Below are positions 7,058 to 15,057 of a DNA stretch of 24,178 nucleotides, piece after piece. Position numbers and translations under genes: made by a program. The notes beneath the pieces are model-generated. The model saw only the letters and a program-made list of their open reading frames with translations. It ran no database searches and had not been told where the DNA came from. Origin of the DNA: RYN-230 sp036509255 (GTDB taxonomy: Bacteria > Actinomycetota > Actinomycetes > Streptosporangiales > Streptosporangiaceae); contig DATCFY010000141.1 of the NCBI GenBank assembly GCA_036509255.1, positions 1-24,178 of the forward strand. The letters run 5' to 3'. How positions within the stretch are numbered: position 1 is the stretch's first letter; every line of letters begins with the position of its first letter.

Positions 7058-8608
7058 ATGAGCACGACCGTCTACGAGACAGAAATCAAGTACGAGGCTC
7101 CCCCGGGCACTACCGTGCCGCAGCTGGGCGGGCTGCCCAGCGTGGCTGGCGCCTCCGGGCCCGAGGAGCAGCTCCTGGAAGCGGAGTACTACGACACGAG
7201 CGACCTGCGGCTGATCCGCAACGGGATAACCCTGCGGCGGCGCCGCGGCGGCAGCGATCCAGGCTGGCACCTGAAGCTCCCGGCCGGGGGCAGCACCCGG
7301 CGGGAGATCCAGGTCCCGCCTGGCCGGGGCGGCCGCCAGGTACCGGCCAGGCTGGCCAGCCTGGTCCGCGGGTACACCCGTGGCGAGACGCTGCGGCCGG
7401 TGGCCCGGATCAGCACCCGCCGCCAGGTGCTCACCCTGCTTGACAGCGCGGGCGCCTCACTCGCCGAGATCGCCGCCGACGACGTCTCAGCGCAGACCAT
7501 GGGCGAGGAGACCATGATCTCCCAGTGGGCGGAGGTCGAGGTCGAGCTGACCGGGGGCGGCCCGCGGCTGCTGAAGGCCGCGGACGCGCAGCTCCGCCGG
7601 GACGGGCTGCAGCCCTCGGCGCGGGCCGCGAAGCTGGAACGAGCTCTCGGCTGGCCAGCGGAAGACGGGCCGGCACGCACCCAGCCGGCCGCCACGGCGA
7701 ACGGCCGGCGCGGCGAGCAGCATCATTCCGCGCCGGTGTCCGCCGGCGACGTGGTAGTGGCCTACCTGCAGGAGCACGCGGCGCGGCTCGGGGCGATGGA
7801 CCCGCTGGTCCGCGGGGACGAGCCGGACGCAGTGCACCAGATGCGGGTCTCCACCCGCCGCCTGCGCAGCACCCTGCAGACGTTCGCCGAAGTCATCCCC
7901 CGCTCCGGAACGGAAAAGATCCTGGCCGAGCTGAAATGGCTCGGCGGGGTGCTCGGCGAGGCCCGCGACGCCGAGGTGCTGGCCAGCCGGCTCAGCCAGA
8001 ACGTGCGGACGATCCCGGCCGAGGTGACGCTCGGCCCGGTCCAGGCGCGGGTGCAGGGTCACTTCGCCCCGATCCAGGCGGCTGCGCGCAGGAACGTGCT
8101 CGCCGCGCTGGACTCGGCGCGTTACTTCGCGCTGCGGGATGCGCTGGACGGGCTGCTGGCCGATCCGCCGTGGTCGGCGGAAGCGGCCCGGCCTGCGGGC
8201 CGGGTGCTGCCCGCCGCGGCCCACCACGCCTACCGGCGCACCCGGCGGCGGATCCGCAAGGCCGGGGCCACGTCCCCAGGCCGGCCGAGGGAACTCGCCT
8301 ACCACGAGGCCCGGAAGGCGGCCAAGCGGGCCCGGTACGCCGGCGAAACGATCAGCCCGGCGCTGGGCAAGGCGGCCAGGCGCTTCACCAAGCAGATGAA
8401 AAAGGTCCAGACGGTGCTCGGCGACCACCAGGATGCGGTGGTGGCCCGCGGCGCGGACCGGGAACTCGGCATCGGCGCGCACCTGGCCGGCGAGAACGCG
8501 TTCACTTACGGGCTGCTGTACGACCAGGAAGACCAGCGGGCCGTCCGGCTGCAGGCGAAAGCCCAGCGGGCCTGGAAGCGGGCCCATCGCCCCCGGCTGC
8601 GCCATTGA
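7058..8608 (+). CDS. CYTH and CHAD domain-containing protein
   Basis: Two-domain protein of 516 aa. The N-terminal CYTH (triphosphate tunnel) domain spans about 1-205. It has the signature E7-x-E9-x-K11 in ETEIKYE, then YYDTSDLRLIRNGITLRRRRGG and WHLKLP, with the alternating charged residues that line the tunnel. The C-terminal CHAD domain spans about 225-510. It is rich in His and Arg/Lys: AVHQMRVSTRRLRSTLQTF, GEARDAEVLASRL, YHEARKAAKRARYAGE and VLGDHQDAVVA. CYTH domains bind or hydrolyse inorganic or organic triphosphates, and CHAD domains bind polyphosphate, so polyphosphate handling is the best guess; hydrolysis is not proven. Length and order are normal for the fusion. Divergent to the membrane-protein pair and convergent with the DUF3618 gene. 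Confidence 0.93.
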   Translation: MSTTVYETEIKYEAPPGTTVPQLGGLPSVAGASGPEEQLLEAEYYDTSDLRLIRNGITLRRRRGGSDPGWHLKLPAGGSTRREIQVPPGRGGRQVPARLASLVRGYTRGETLRPVARISTRRQVLTLLDSAGASLAEIAADDVSAQTMGEETMISQWAEVEVELTGGGPRLLKAADAQLRRDGLQPSARAAKLERALGWPAEDGPARTQPAATANGRRGEQHHSAPVSAGDVVVAYLQEHAARLGAMDPLVRGDEPDAVHQMRVSTRRLRSTLQTFAEVIPRSGTEKILAELKWLGGVLGEARDAEVLASRLSQNVRTIPAEVTLGPVQARVQGHFAPIQAAARRNVLAALDSARYFALRDALDGLLADPPWSAEAARPAGRVLPAAAHHAYRRTRRRIRKAGATSPGRPRELAYHEARKAAKRARYAGETISPALGKAARRFTKQMKKVQTVLGDHQDAVVARGADRELGIGAHLAGENAFTYGLLYDQEDQRAVRLQAKAQRAWKRAHRPRLRH

Positions 8609-8691
8609 GCTAGCTAACGGACTGTCCGGCGGCCGGAATGGCCAGGATGACCGGCTAGCGGGCCGGTCCCGAATGGGGGCCCCAGTCAGCG

Positions 8692-8727
8692 CGAGCCGGG
8701 CCTGATCGCAGGATCAGGCCCGGCTCG
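8692..8727. terminator. Strong bidirectional terminator hairpin
   Basis: A 16-bp perfect stem (left arm from 8692, CGAGCCGGGCCTGATC; right arm 8712-8727) closes a GCAG loop. Beyond a 3-nt bulge, CAGCG and CGCTG extend the pairing. It lies between the stop of the CYTH-CHAD gene (8608) and that of the convergent DUF3618 gene (8750). Confidence 0.85.
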
Positions 8728-8749
8728 TCACGCTGAAGAGGGCCCGTTA

Positions 8750-9289
8750 TCAGTGCCGCCGGCCTCGGAAGATCAGCCAGCCGCCCAGCAGCAGCGCCCC
8801 CGCCGCCGTCGCGGCCGCGAACGGTACCCGGTGCTCGTCCACGGTGGCCGCGACCCGCCTGGCCCGCTGCTGGACCGGTTCCGGGGTGGCGGCCCAGGCG
8901 GTCGCACCGAACGACTGGGCTGTGGCCCCGGCCTGGGCGGCGCGGCTGGCGAGGCTCTTGGTGACCGGCTGCCCGGCGCCCAGCACGGTCTTACTGTTCT
9001 CGGCCACGGCCTGCCGGGCCTCGGCCGACCGGCTGCTGACCTCGCCCTTGAGCTGGCCGGCCTTGCCGGACAGCCCCTGGGTGATGTCCCGGACCTTGGT
9101 CTTGAGCTCCCCGGACACCTCGCTCGCCTTCTGCTGGGCCCGGGCCTTCACGTCCACCTTGGCCGCCAGCGCCTCAACCGTGGTGCCGAGTTCTTCCCGG
9201 GTCCGGTTGATCTCCTCGACCAGCGCATCCGGATTGTCCGGCGGAGCCGCAGGGCCGTCCTGGTCTCCGGTGCTCTCTGCTGCGGTCAT
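8750..9289 (-). CDS. DUF3618 domain-containing protein
   Basis: Protein of 179 aa. The DUF3618 signature is near the N-terminus (about 20-50): DALVEEINRTREELGTTVEALAAKVDVKARAQQKA. A long amphipathic, probably coiled-coil stretch rich in Ala/Lys/Gln/Ser follows to about 150. One C-terminal transmembrane helix (about 155-174, VPFAAATAAGALLLGGWLIF) ends in FRGRRH. It is therefore a tail-anchored membrane protein with its helical part in the cytosol. The ATG at 9289-9287 overlaps the stop of the holin-like gene (ATGA), so the two are translationally coupled. Holin-like plus DUF3618 is a familiar actinomycete pair. Its molecular role is not known; stress or envelope maintenance is inferred from the company it keeps. 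Confidence 0.9.
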   Translation of the reverse strand: MTAAESTGDQDGPAAPPDNPDALVEEINRTREELGTTVEALAAKVDVKARAQQKASEVSGELKTKVRDITQGLSGKAGQLKGEVSSRSAEARQAVAENSKTVLGAGQPVTKSLASRAAQAGATAQSFGATAWAATPEPVQQRARRVAATVDEHRVPFAAATAAGALLLGGWLIFRGRRH

Positions 9290-9708
9290 CGGTGTGCCCT
9301 TTCCTTGATTTCTTCCACGTCAGCTTTCACGCTCTGCACCGCCTGCTCCGGGACCGGCGGTACGGCCTTGGTTACCTGGCTCTTACCCATAAGTGCGGCC
9401 AGACCGGCGATGACCAGCAGCGCGCCGCCCACGATCAGCGCCGCCGCCCAGGCGGGCAGCACGGTGGCCAGGCCGATAATGGCCGCCGCCAGCAGGCAGC
9501 CAATGCCGTACAGCGCGACGAGCCCACCGCCGCCGAACATGCCGGCGCCACGGCCGATTCGCTTGGCCTTGCTGGTCATCTCGTATTCGGCGAGTTTCAG
9601 CTCGTCACGGATAAGCCGGGAAACCTGCTCAGACAATTGCTTCACGAGTTCGCCGGCCGAAGCCTCCGGGGCCACGGCGGGCTGGGTGCTACCGTTCGGG
9701 TCTGCCAT
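9286..9708 (-). CDS. Phage holin family protein (YqjE/DUF1469-like membrane protein)
   Basis: Small membrane protein of 140 aa. The N-terminal amphipathic region (about 15-50) reads SAGELVKQLSEQVSRLIRDELKLAEYEM, the usual start of the holin-3_6/DUF1469 family. Two transmembrane helices follow (about 58-80 GLVALYGIGCLLAAAIIGLA, and about 85-105 WAAALIVGGALLVIAGLAAL), then a charged C-terminus. I start at the ATG 9708-9706 because GAGGAGG precedes it; a frame opening at 9726 adds six residues with no site. Despite the name, this chromosomal family is not tied to phage lysis here: no lysin or phage gene is nearby. It overlaps the DUF3618 gene by 4 nt and heads that two-gene operon. Confidence 0.9.
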   Translation of the reverse strand: MADPNGSTQPAVAPEASAGELVKQLSEQVSRLIRDELKLAEYEMTSKAKRIGRGAGMFGGGGLVALYGIGCLLAAAIIGLATVLPAWAAALIVGGALLVIAGLAALMGKSQVTKAVPPVPEQAVQSVKADVEEIKERAHR

Positions 9709-9851
9709 AACGTCCGCCCTCCTCAAGGGTGGGCCAGACCTACCCTGGTGTACCCCGGCCTAACGCCAGGCAAAAACAAACCTCACCGCGGTTATCCCGG
9801 CCGGCGGGCTGACCGGACGCCGGCCCGGCCGCCAGCGCCCAGGCTGGCCGT
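9709..9851. other. Short intergenic region upstream of the holin-like operon
   Basis: Non-coding stretch between the stop of the LLM oxidoreductase gene and the holin-like gene, both on the minus strand. It must hold the promoter of the latter. On the minus strand GGGTAC occurs upstream with a T-rich GTTTTT run 18 nt before it, a poor fit to known boxes. No convincing hairpin follows the upstream stop. Confidence 0.4.
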
Positions 9852-10868
9852 TCAGGCGCCGGGCCTGGAGAGGCTGCCCGCGACCTTCTCGGCGATCAGC
9901 TCGAAGGACCGGACCCGGTCCTCAATGTCGTAGACCATCGTGGTCAGCATCAGCTCGTCGGCGGCGGTCCGCTCGAGCAGGTCGGACAGCTGCCGGCGGA
10001 CTGTTTCCGGGGAGCCGAGCGCCTGGCCGGTGAAACGGTCCTGGGCGAATTCCCGCTCCCGGTCGGAATAGGGGTAGGCCGCCGCCTCCTCGGGGGTGGC
10101 CAGCGGGGCCGGCGTGCCGGACCGGAGCCGGACGAACGACAGGGTGGCCGGCCCGGACAGCCACTGGGCGCGCTCGTCGGTATCCGCGCAGATCGCGCTG
10201 ACCGCGACCATCGAGTGCGGCCGCTCCAGCCATTGGGAGGGCTGGAAATTCTGCCGGTACAAAGCCAGCGCGGGCACCGTGTTGGCCGAGCTGAAATGGT
10301 GCGCGAACGCGAACGGCAGGCCGAGCAGCCCGGCGAGCTGCGCGCTGAACCCGCTGGATCCGAGCAGCCAGATGGCGGGCATGTCCCCCCGCCCGGGTGT
10401 CGCGGTGATCGGCCGCCGCAGGCCTTCTGCGCTGAACAGCCCGATCAGGTCGGCCAGTTCCTGCGGGAACGCTTCGGCTGAGAGCCCTTCCATGGTGCGC
10501 CGCAACGCGAGCGCGGTGTACTGGTCGGTGCCCGGGGCGCGGCCGATGCCCAGGTCGATCCGGCCGGGATGCAGGGCTTCCAGGGTGCCGAACTGTTCCG
10601 CCACCACCAGCGGGGCGTGGTTGGGCAGCATCACGCCGCCGGAGCCCACCCGGATGGTGGAGGTCGCCGCGGCCAGATGGGCGATCAGCACGGCCGGGGC
10701 GGAACTGGCGATAGCCGGCATGTTGTGGTGCTCAGCCACCCAGAACCGCTGGTACCCCAGCTCCTCGGTGCGCCTGGCCAGCTGGGTCGTGTACTCCAGG
10801 GCCTGGCCTGCGGTGGCTCCGGCCGCCACGGGGGCCAGGTCCAGTACGGACAACGGTACGTCGCTCAC
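9852..10868 (-). CDS. LLM class flavin-dependent oxidoreductase
   Basis: Luciferase-like monooxygenase superfamily member of 338 aa with a single TIM-barrel domain that uses FMN (or F420 in some actinomycete members). It begins MSDVPLSVLDLAPVAAG and shows TEELGYQRFWVAEHHNMP, the AEHH motif of the bacterial luciferase-like group. Then come STIRVGSGGVMLPNHAPLVVAEQFGTLEALHPGRIDLGIGRAPGTD, a hallmark of the MsnO8/YhbW-like branch, and the C-terminal SPETVRRQLSDLLERTAADELMLTTMVYD. The start is GTG at 10868; an out-of-frame ATG one base upstream of it runs straight into TGA. It is a probable single-gene unit, as a 55-bp gap with a palindrome precedes it. Substrate not predictable. Confidence 0.93.
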   Translation of the reverse strand: MSDVPLSVLDLAPVAAGATAGQALEYTTQLARRTEELGYQRFWVAEHHNMPAIASSAPAVLIAHLAAATSTIRVGSGGVMLPNHAPLVVAEQFGTLEALHPGRIDLGIGRAPGTDQYTALALRRTMEGLSAEAFPQELADLIGLFSAEGLRRPITATPGRGDMPAIWLLGSSGFSAQLAGLLGLPFAFAHHFSSANTVPALALYRQNFQPSQWLERPHSMVAVSAICADTDERAQWLSGPATLSFVRLRSGTPAPLATPEEAAAYPYSDREREFAQDRFTGQALGSPETVRRQLSDLLERTAADELMLTTMVYDIEDRVRSFELIAEKVAGSLSRPGA

Positions 10869-10878
10869 ATAGCGGCCA

Positions 10879-10894
10879 ACCCGCCGCGGCGGGT
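10879..10894. promoter_or_regulatory. 16-bp GC palindrome ahead of LLM oxidoreductase gene
   Basis: ACCCGCCGCGGCGGGT is perfectly self-complementary and lies about 10 bp before the GTG of the oxidoreductase gene and 30 bp after the stop of the lipoprotein gene. It could be a small terminator of the lipoprotein mRNA, an operator or a chance GC palindrome; no T-run helps to decide. Confidence 0.3.
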
Positions 10895-10923
10895 GTTTCT
10901 TCCGGGTCCAGCTGAGCCGGAAC

Positions 10924-11964
10924 TCACAACGGCGCTTTGTGGGCCAGCCAGACCGCCTGCAGGATCTGCATCCCGGGCGTGATCACGCCCACTGTGCGCA
11001 CCCGCCCGGGTGCTGAGGCCGACCAGATTCCCAGGGCCGTGCTGGACTGCATGAGCAGCTGGGTGCCCGACGGGTTCCACGCCAGCGGCTGCCAGCCGGA
11101 GGGCAGCGGCTTCCGGCTGCCGTCGGGGAAGAGCAGCTCGGCGCGGTGGGCCGGGAACGCGATCGCCAGCGCGGGCGCGCGATGCCCCCAGGCCACCAGG
11201 GAGGGAATCGCGGGAACCCCGGTACTGAGCGTCGTCACCTGGCCGCGAGCGTAGATCAGCACGCTTGGCCGGCGGCCATGCTGCGGGCCGGTCCAGCCCT
11301 CGATGGCGATCTGGCCGTGCGGCCCGAACACCGGTCCGTCCAGCGGGCGGCGCTGCCGGTAGATGACCGCGGCCGCGCTGGTGTACGACGGCTGCGTCCA
11401 GATCGCGAACTCCGCATCCCGGTGGCGTCCGGACCCGCTGGGCGGGGTGACGTAGCCGACAGTCCCGTTCCCGCGGATGTCGGGCGAACTGCCCTGGATG
11501 GGCGCGCCCAGGCGGTGATGCCGCAGCCAGGCGGGGCCGTGACCGGTCCACCGGGCCAGCCGGTCCGTGCCGTTCGCCTTGTCAGCCAGGACGATGCCCG
11601 CGTCGGACGCGGCGAGGGCGTCGATCGGGTGACCAGTGCGGTTGCGGGTGAGCTGTATGACGGCGCGGCCCGGACCCAGTTCCCACACGTTCAGGCTGCC
11701 CAGGGTCCGGCCGGCGAGCACGTAGTAGGCGCCGGCGGGCAGCCTGGCCGCGGTGCCCGCGGGGACCGGCTGCCCGGACATCGCGGAGGCGACCGTCGCG
11801 GGGGCGGCCGATGCTGATGGGTTCGGCGTCGTGCTGCTGGCCGGCTCGGACGTGGCGGTCCGGGCTGGCGTCTCGATGCTGGCCGAGTCGGCACGCCCAG
11901 TACAGCCTGCGGCTGCCAAGGCCAGCAAGCAGGCGGCCAACGGGGCACTAATCCATCTACCCAC
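10924..11964 (-). CDS. Predicted lipoprotein with beta-propeller-like repeats
   Basis: Protein of 346 aa with an N-terminal lipoprotein signal: MGRWISAPLAACLLALAAAGC, the Cys at position 21 being the probable lipidation site. A Thr/Ser/Pro/Ala-rich linker follows (about 22-75). The remainder contains short beta-type segments with regularly spaced W/G/S residues (LNVWELGPGRAVIQLTRN, FAIWTQPSYTSAA, VFGPHGQIAIEGW, PLAWNPSGTQLLM, LGIWSASAPGRVRTVG). This suggests a WD40/TolB-like propeller of the kind used as an extracellular sensor or scaffold. No catalytic motif is seen. Start GTG at 11964, without a clear ribosome site. It lies next to, and on the same strand as, an L,D-transpeptidase lipoprotein gene, but 164 bp separates them. 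Its role is unknown; cell-envelope location is likely. Confidence 0.78.
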   Translation of the reverse strand: MGRWISAPLAACLLALAAAGCTGRADSASIETPARTATSEPASSTTPNPSASAAPATVASAMSGQPVPAGTAARLPAGAYYVLAGRTLGSLNVWELGPGRAVIQLTRNRTGHPIDALAASDAGIVLADKANGTDRLARWTGHGPAWLRHHRLGAPIQGSSPDIRGNGTVGYVTPPSGSGRHRDAEFAIWTQPSYTSAAAVIYRQRRPLDGPVFGPHGQIAIEGWTGPQHGRRPSVLIYARGQVTTLSTGVPAIPSLVAWGHRAPALAIAFPAHRAELLFPDGSRKPLPSGWQPLAWNPSGTQLLMQSSTALGIWSASAPGRVRTVGVITPGMQILQAVWLAHKAPL

Positions 11965-12077
11965 ACCAAGTCCCGCGAGTAGTAGAGACGGACACCGGGG
12001 CAGGACGCCGCCGCTGCCTCTCTCCGGTTAAAGCCAAGGTATCAGCGGGGGCAACACATCGTCGCCTTGCGTCTGAC

Positions 12078-12096
12078 CCCAGGGTTGTGACCTGGG
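12078..12096. terminator. Weak hairpin downstream of L,D-transpeptidase gene
   Basis: CCCAGG and CCTGGG form a 6-bp stem with a 7-nt loop, about 32 bp past the transpeptidase stop on the minus strand. The stem is short and has no T-run, so it is a modest candidate. The rest of the 11965-12128 gap shows only a TAACGTTA palindrome near 12130 and no clear promoter. Confidence 0.3.
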
Positions 12097-12128
12097 CCGC
12101 AGCGCGCCAGGCCGGACGGCCCGTAACG

Positions 12129-13433
12129 TTAGGCCGCCGCGGCACTACCGGGCTTCGCGGTCTGCAGCGGGAAGGATGCCGTGGACGGCGCGACCGAGGA
12201 CGGGCTGATGAACGTGCTGCCGTCCGGGCCGGCCTGTACCGCCATGCCCAGGGCACTGCCGCGCACCAGTTTCTTCCAGGACAGGAACCACACCGTCCAG
12301 CCGTTGTCCCAGGTGCCCGCCGCGGGGCTGCCCGTGATCATGACCGGGTCGCCGGGGTTCTCAATCTGGTAGTAGGTCTGGGCGTCGGCGGGTGCCATGT
12401 TCACGCATCCGTGGCTGACGTTCACCGCGCCCTGCTCCCCTACGGACCAGTAAGCGTCGTGCAGATAGTCACCGCTCCAGGTGAAGCGGACCGACCAGGG
12501 CACCTCCAGGCTGTAGCCCGGGCCGGTCATCAGGACCGGGTTGCCCTTGTCGATAGTGAGGTACGTGCCGTCTGGCGTGTCGTCGCCGGGACGGCCGGTG
12601 CTGATCGGCCACGTGTAGAGCAGGTGGCCGTTGCGGTAGACGTGCATGTGATGGGTGGCCGTGCTGGCCGTGACGATCAGCGAGGCGCCGATCCGGAACG
12701 TCTGGGTCAGGTCGGCCGTGGCGTAGACGCCCGGGGCGCCTTCTACGCCGTCCAGGTGCCCGTGCAGGGTGACCGTGGTGTGCGCGGGCCAGTAATTCCG
12801 CGGCCGGAAGTACAGGGTCTTGTCGCCGTCCCAGTACCAGGCCCCGGTCACCGGCCTGGAGGTGCGCAGCTGGAGCGAACGCTCCACCGTGGCCCGGTTC
12901 CTGATCGGGTGGCTGAAGTAGAGGATCACGGGCATGCCGACCCCGAACGTCTGGCCGTATCCCTCGTAGATCTCGGTCTTGAACGTGTGCGCGGGCGCGA
13001 GGGTCCGGAACGAGGCCGTCCTGGTGACCGTCCGGCCGGAGGAGTCCACGGCCGTCGCGGTGACCGAGTAGTCCTGGGCCGGGTGCATGGCCCAGGTGCT
13101 GTGCCAGATGGCCCGGGTACGGCTGGTGCCCGCGGTCAGCGTGCCGCCGACCGCGGCCCCGTGCGTGCTGACCTGGACGCTGCGGATCCGGGTGCCGCCC
13201 GCAGCGGTGACCGTGATGGGTGCCTGCGGACTCACACCCGAACTGCCGCCCGCGGGCGAGATGGCCGGCGGGGCGCTGCTGGGCTCCGGCCGCGCGGCAC
13301 TGCCCGCCGGCTGGCCGCCTCCTCCCGAGCAGGCTGCGACGACCAGGCACGCCCCCGCAACCCCCGCCAGCCAGCCGTCCCGCAGCCGATATGCCGCGCT
13401 GATCCCCCGGATTCCCCGCACGCTGAGCCTCAC
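12129..13433 (-). CDS. L,D-transpeptidase lipoprotein (Ig-like + YkuD domains)
   Basis: Cell-wall enzyme of 434 aa, predicted to make 3-3 peptidoglycan cross-links outside the membrane. The N-terminus carries a signal peptide with lipobox LVVAAC (Cys 35), then a Ser/Pro/Gly linker. Residues about 70-235 fit Ig-like domains of the LdtMt2 type (ITVTAAGGTRIRSVQVSTHG, and GYGQTFGVGMPVILYFSHPI). The YkuD catalytic domain is about 235-365, with the motif HDAYW...GAVNVSHGCVNM; C343 is the nucleophile and H341 its conserved partner. A C-terminal Trp-rich extension (GTWDNGWTVWFLSWK) and a polar tail follow, as in mycobacterial and streptomycete homologues. Start GTG at 13433. Divergent to the pseudouridine synthase gene, so it has its own promoter. 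Assignment is firm; the exact paralogue is not. Confidence 0.95.
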   Translation of the reverse strand: MRLSVRGIRGISAAYRLRDGWLAGVAGACLVVAACSGGGGQPAGSAARPEPSSAPPAISPAGGSSGVSPQAPITVTAAGGTRIRSVQVSTHGAAVGGTLTAGTSRTRAIWHSTWAMHPAQDYSVTATAVDSSGRTVTRTASFRTLAPAHTFKTEIYEGYGQTFGVGMPVILYFSHPIRNRATVERSLQLRTSRPVTGAWYWDGDKTLYFRPRNYWPAHTTVTLHGHLDGVEGAPGVYATADLTQTFRIGASLIVTASTATHHMHVYRNGHLLYTWPISTGRPGDDTPDGTYLTIDKGNPVLMTGPGYSLEVPWSVRFTWSGDYLHDAYWSVGEQGAVNVSHGCVNMAPADAQTYYQIENPGDPVMITGSPAAGTWDNGWTVWFLSWKKLVRGSALGMAVQAGPDGSTFISPSSVAPSTASFPLQTAKPGSAAAA

Positions 13434-13559
13434 GTAACTCGTGGCGGGGCCGTGGGCCCACGCGCCCGGCGATCCCGCTGAATTGGACGATCCCCCGTGT
13501 TATCCGCCCCGCCCGGCCCGGGGAGAGCGGGGCGCCCGAATTGGTGCCGAGGGGGCTAA

Positions 13560-14456
13560 ATGCCCGCCGGGAAGGAGCGGATGACTGGCTGGCCAGCCAT
13601 CTCTGGCGTTTCTGCCCCCTGGTTGCCCGGTGAAACGGTCCCGGCTGCGGAGCGGGCCGGACGGGTGGCCCGGGAGCCGGATACCGTGGGCCCGGTGAGT
13701 GACTGGGCGCAGATCCGGGCCGGCACGGTGCTGTATGAGGACGACGCGGCCCTGGTGCTGAACAAGCCGGCCGGCCTCGCGGTCATGGGCGAGCGGCACG
13801 ATACCGACCTGGTCCGGCTGGCCGAGGAGGCGGGCGAGAAGCTGTATCCCGCGCACCGGATCGACAAGGTGACCTCCGGGGTTCTCCTGCTGGCCAAGGA
13901 CCTGCACCTGCACGGCGATCTGACCCGCCAGTTCAACCGGCGCACCGTGGATAAGGCCTACCTGGCCATTACCGCCACCACTGGGCTGCCCCAGCGAGGC
14001 ACGATCGAGCTGCCGCTCAGCGTAGGCCGCAAGAACCGGGTCCGGGTAGCGGCCAACCGCGCCGCGATCACCTATGACCCGGACGTGTCCCGCTGGTCGG
14101 TCCCGCCGGATGAGCAGTTCCAGGAGGCCCGGACCTACCCGTCCACCACCACGTTCCTGACCGTGGCCGGCGACGAGGGTCATACCCTGCTCGCGGTCAG
14201 CCCGGTGACCGGGCGGCGGCACCAGATCCGGGTCCATCTCGCCTGGATCGGCCACCCCATCGAGGGCGATCCGCTGTTCGCTAAGGCCGCCGCCGGCCGG
14301 ACGCTGCTGCACTCGTGGCGGCTGGGGTTCGACGCGGCCTGGGCCGGCGGCCGGCGTATCCAGGTCGAAGCGCCTCCCGGGCCCGACTTCTGGGCGGCCC
14401 TGCCCGGCGGCGCGGTCCCGCTCCCTGACTGGGACGCCACCGCCTGCGGGCACTGA
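13560..14456 (+). CDS. RluA family pseudouridine synthase
   Basis: Converts uridine to pseudouridine in rRNA or tRNA. At most 298 aa. Catalytic motif: YPAHRIDKVTSGVLLLAK, with the nucleophilic Asp at residue 102 counted from 13560. Supporting motifs: VLNKPAGLAVMGERHD, the Lys/Tyr region (RTVDKAYLAITA) and VTGRRHQIRVHLAWIGHPIEGDPLF. There is no S4 RNA-binding domain in front, so it is a compact RluA-type. The start is uncertain. ATG 13560 has GAGGGGG 4 nt upstream, ATG 13581 has AAGGAG at short spacing, and GTG 13695 (MSDWAQIRAGTVLYEDD) fits the family boundary best. The residues before 46 look like low-complexity read-through. The target RNA cannot be predicted. Confidence 0.92.
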   Translation: MPAGKERMTGWPAISGVSAPWLPGETVPAAERAGRVAREPDTVGPVSDWAQIRAGTVLYEDDAALVLNKPAGLAVMGERHDTDLVRLAEEAGEKLYPAHRIDKVTSGVLLLAKDLHLHGDLTRQFNRRTVDKAYLAITATTGLPQRGTIELPLSVGRKNRVRVAANRAAITYDPDVSRWSVPPDEQFQEARTYPSTTTFLTVAGDEGHTLLAVSPVTGRRHQIRVHLAWIGHPIEGDPLFAKAAAGRTLLHSWRLGFDAAWAGGRRIQVEAPPGPDFWAALPGGAVPLPDWDATACGH

Positions 14457-14468
14457 CCTGCACTCTCG

Positions 14469-14924
14469 TCAGGTAGGCGGGGGGCCCAGGAAGATGCAGA
14501 AGGGATGCCCCGCCGGATCGGCGTAGACGCGCAGCGGCTCATCCGGGTCGTCGGACCGGTCCATGATCAGCCCCGCCCCGAGAGCCAGCGCCCGCTCGTG
14601 CGCCGCGGCGAGCTCATCCACCGTGGTGACATAGAGGTCCAGGTGCATCTGCTGCGGCACCGGGCCCTCCGGCCAGGTCGCCCGAGGCAGCGACGTCACC
14701 TGCTGGACCGCGATGCGGACCGCGCCCGCAGAGTCCTTCAGCACCAGCCAGTCCCGGCCCGCCGGGTCCGGCTCGCCCGGGGCCGGGGGCTCGTCGCCGG
14801 GGCGATATTGCCAGCCCAGCAGCTGCCGGTAGAACTCCGCCAGTTCCCTCGCGTCGGTGCCGTCCAGGACAACCTGCCGGAACTGCGGATACCCTCCCCC
14901 TGCGCCTGCATCCTCTGCTGCCAC
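14469..14924 (-). CDS. VOC family protein (glyoxalase/bleomycin-resistance fold)
   Basis: Vicinal-oxygen-chelate fold protein of 151 aa, the usual size for a two-module VOC monomer. Pattern: FRQVVLDGTDARELAEFYRQLLGWQY, WLVLKDSAGAVRIAVQQV, QMHLDLYVTTVDELAAAHERALALGA and DEPLRVYADPAGHPFCIFLGP. The central His and the late acidic/aromatic positions could bind metal. The VYADPAGHPFCIFLG ending is very common in actinomycete homologues annotated only as glyoxalase-like. Start GTG at 14924. It converges on the pseudouridine synthase gene with only 12 bp between stops; only a poor 5-bp stem (ACCTG/CAGGT) lies there. The reaction is unknown; a small-molecule detoxification or isomerase role is the family default. 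Confidence 0.88.
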   Translation of the reverse strand: MAAEDAGAGGGYPQFRQVVLDGTDARELAEFYRQLLGWQYRPGDEPPAPGEPDPAGRDWLVLKDSAGAVRIAVQQVTSLPRATWPEGPVPQQMHLDLYVTTVDELAAAHERALALGAGLIMDRSDDPDEPLRVYADPAGHPFCIFLGPPPT

Positions 14925-15057
14925 GGACGCTTCTTACCCTGGGCGGGTGCCGGGAATCCGCGGCCGGCGCCGCCGTCTCCAGCCTGCTCGCGGAGGGGCT
15001 GCTGCTCTCCCCCAAGGACGCGCCACCCGTGCCGCTCTCTGCTGCACGTATACCGGC

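Noticed and set aside
5796..7061. Plus-strand frame of 421 codons with repeated GLLxRGLL-like peptides
   Set aside because: The repeats are only the antisense reading of the acidic EEP tract in the minus-strand membrane protein, whose start, ribosome site and membrane helix are convincing.
9286..9708. Prophage or lysis cassette suggested by the holin family name
   Set aside because: No endolysin, capsid, integrase or attachment site is nearby; the DUF1469/YqjE-like family is an ordinary chromosomal membrane protein paired with DUF3618.
9709..9800. SigB-like promoter (GGGTAC) for the holin-like operon
   Set aside because: The only upstream GTTT is 18 nt away, outside the 14-16 nt spacing, so I do not call it.
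12087..13481. Plus-strand frame of 464 codons opposite the L,D-transpeptidase
   Set aside because: Low-complexity Arg/Gly/Ala protein without motifs; the other strand has the YkuD active site and a lipobox.
14925..15057. Possible gene or terminator between the PPOX and VOC genes
   Set aside because: No convincing start, domain or stem was found in these 133 bp; it is probably just the promoter region of the VOC gene.
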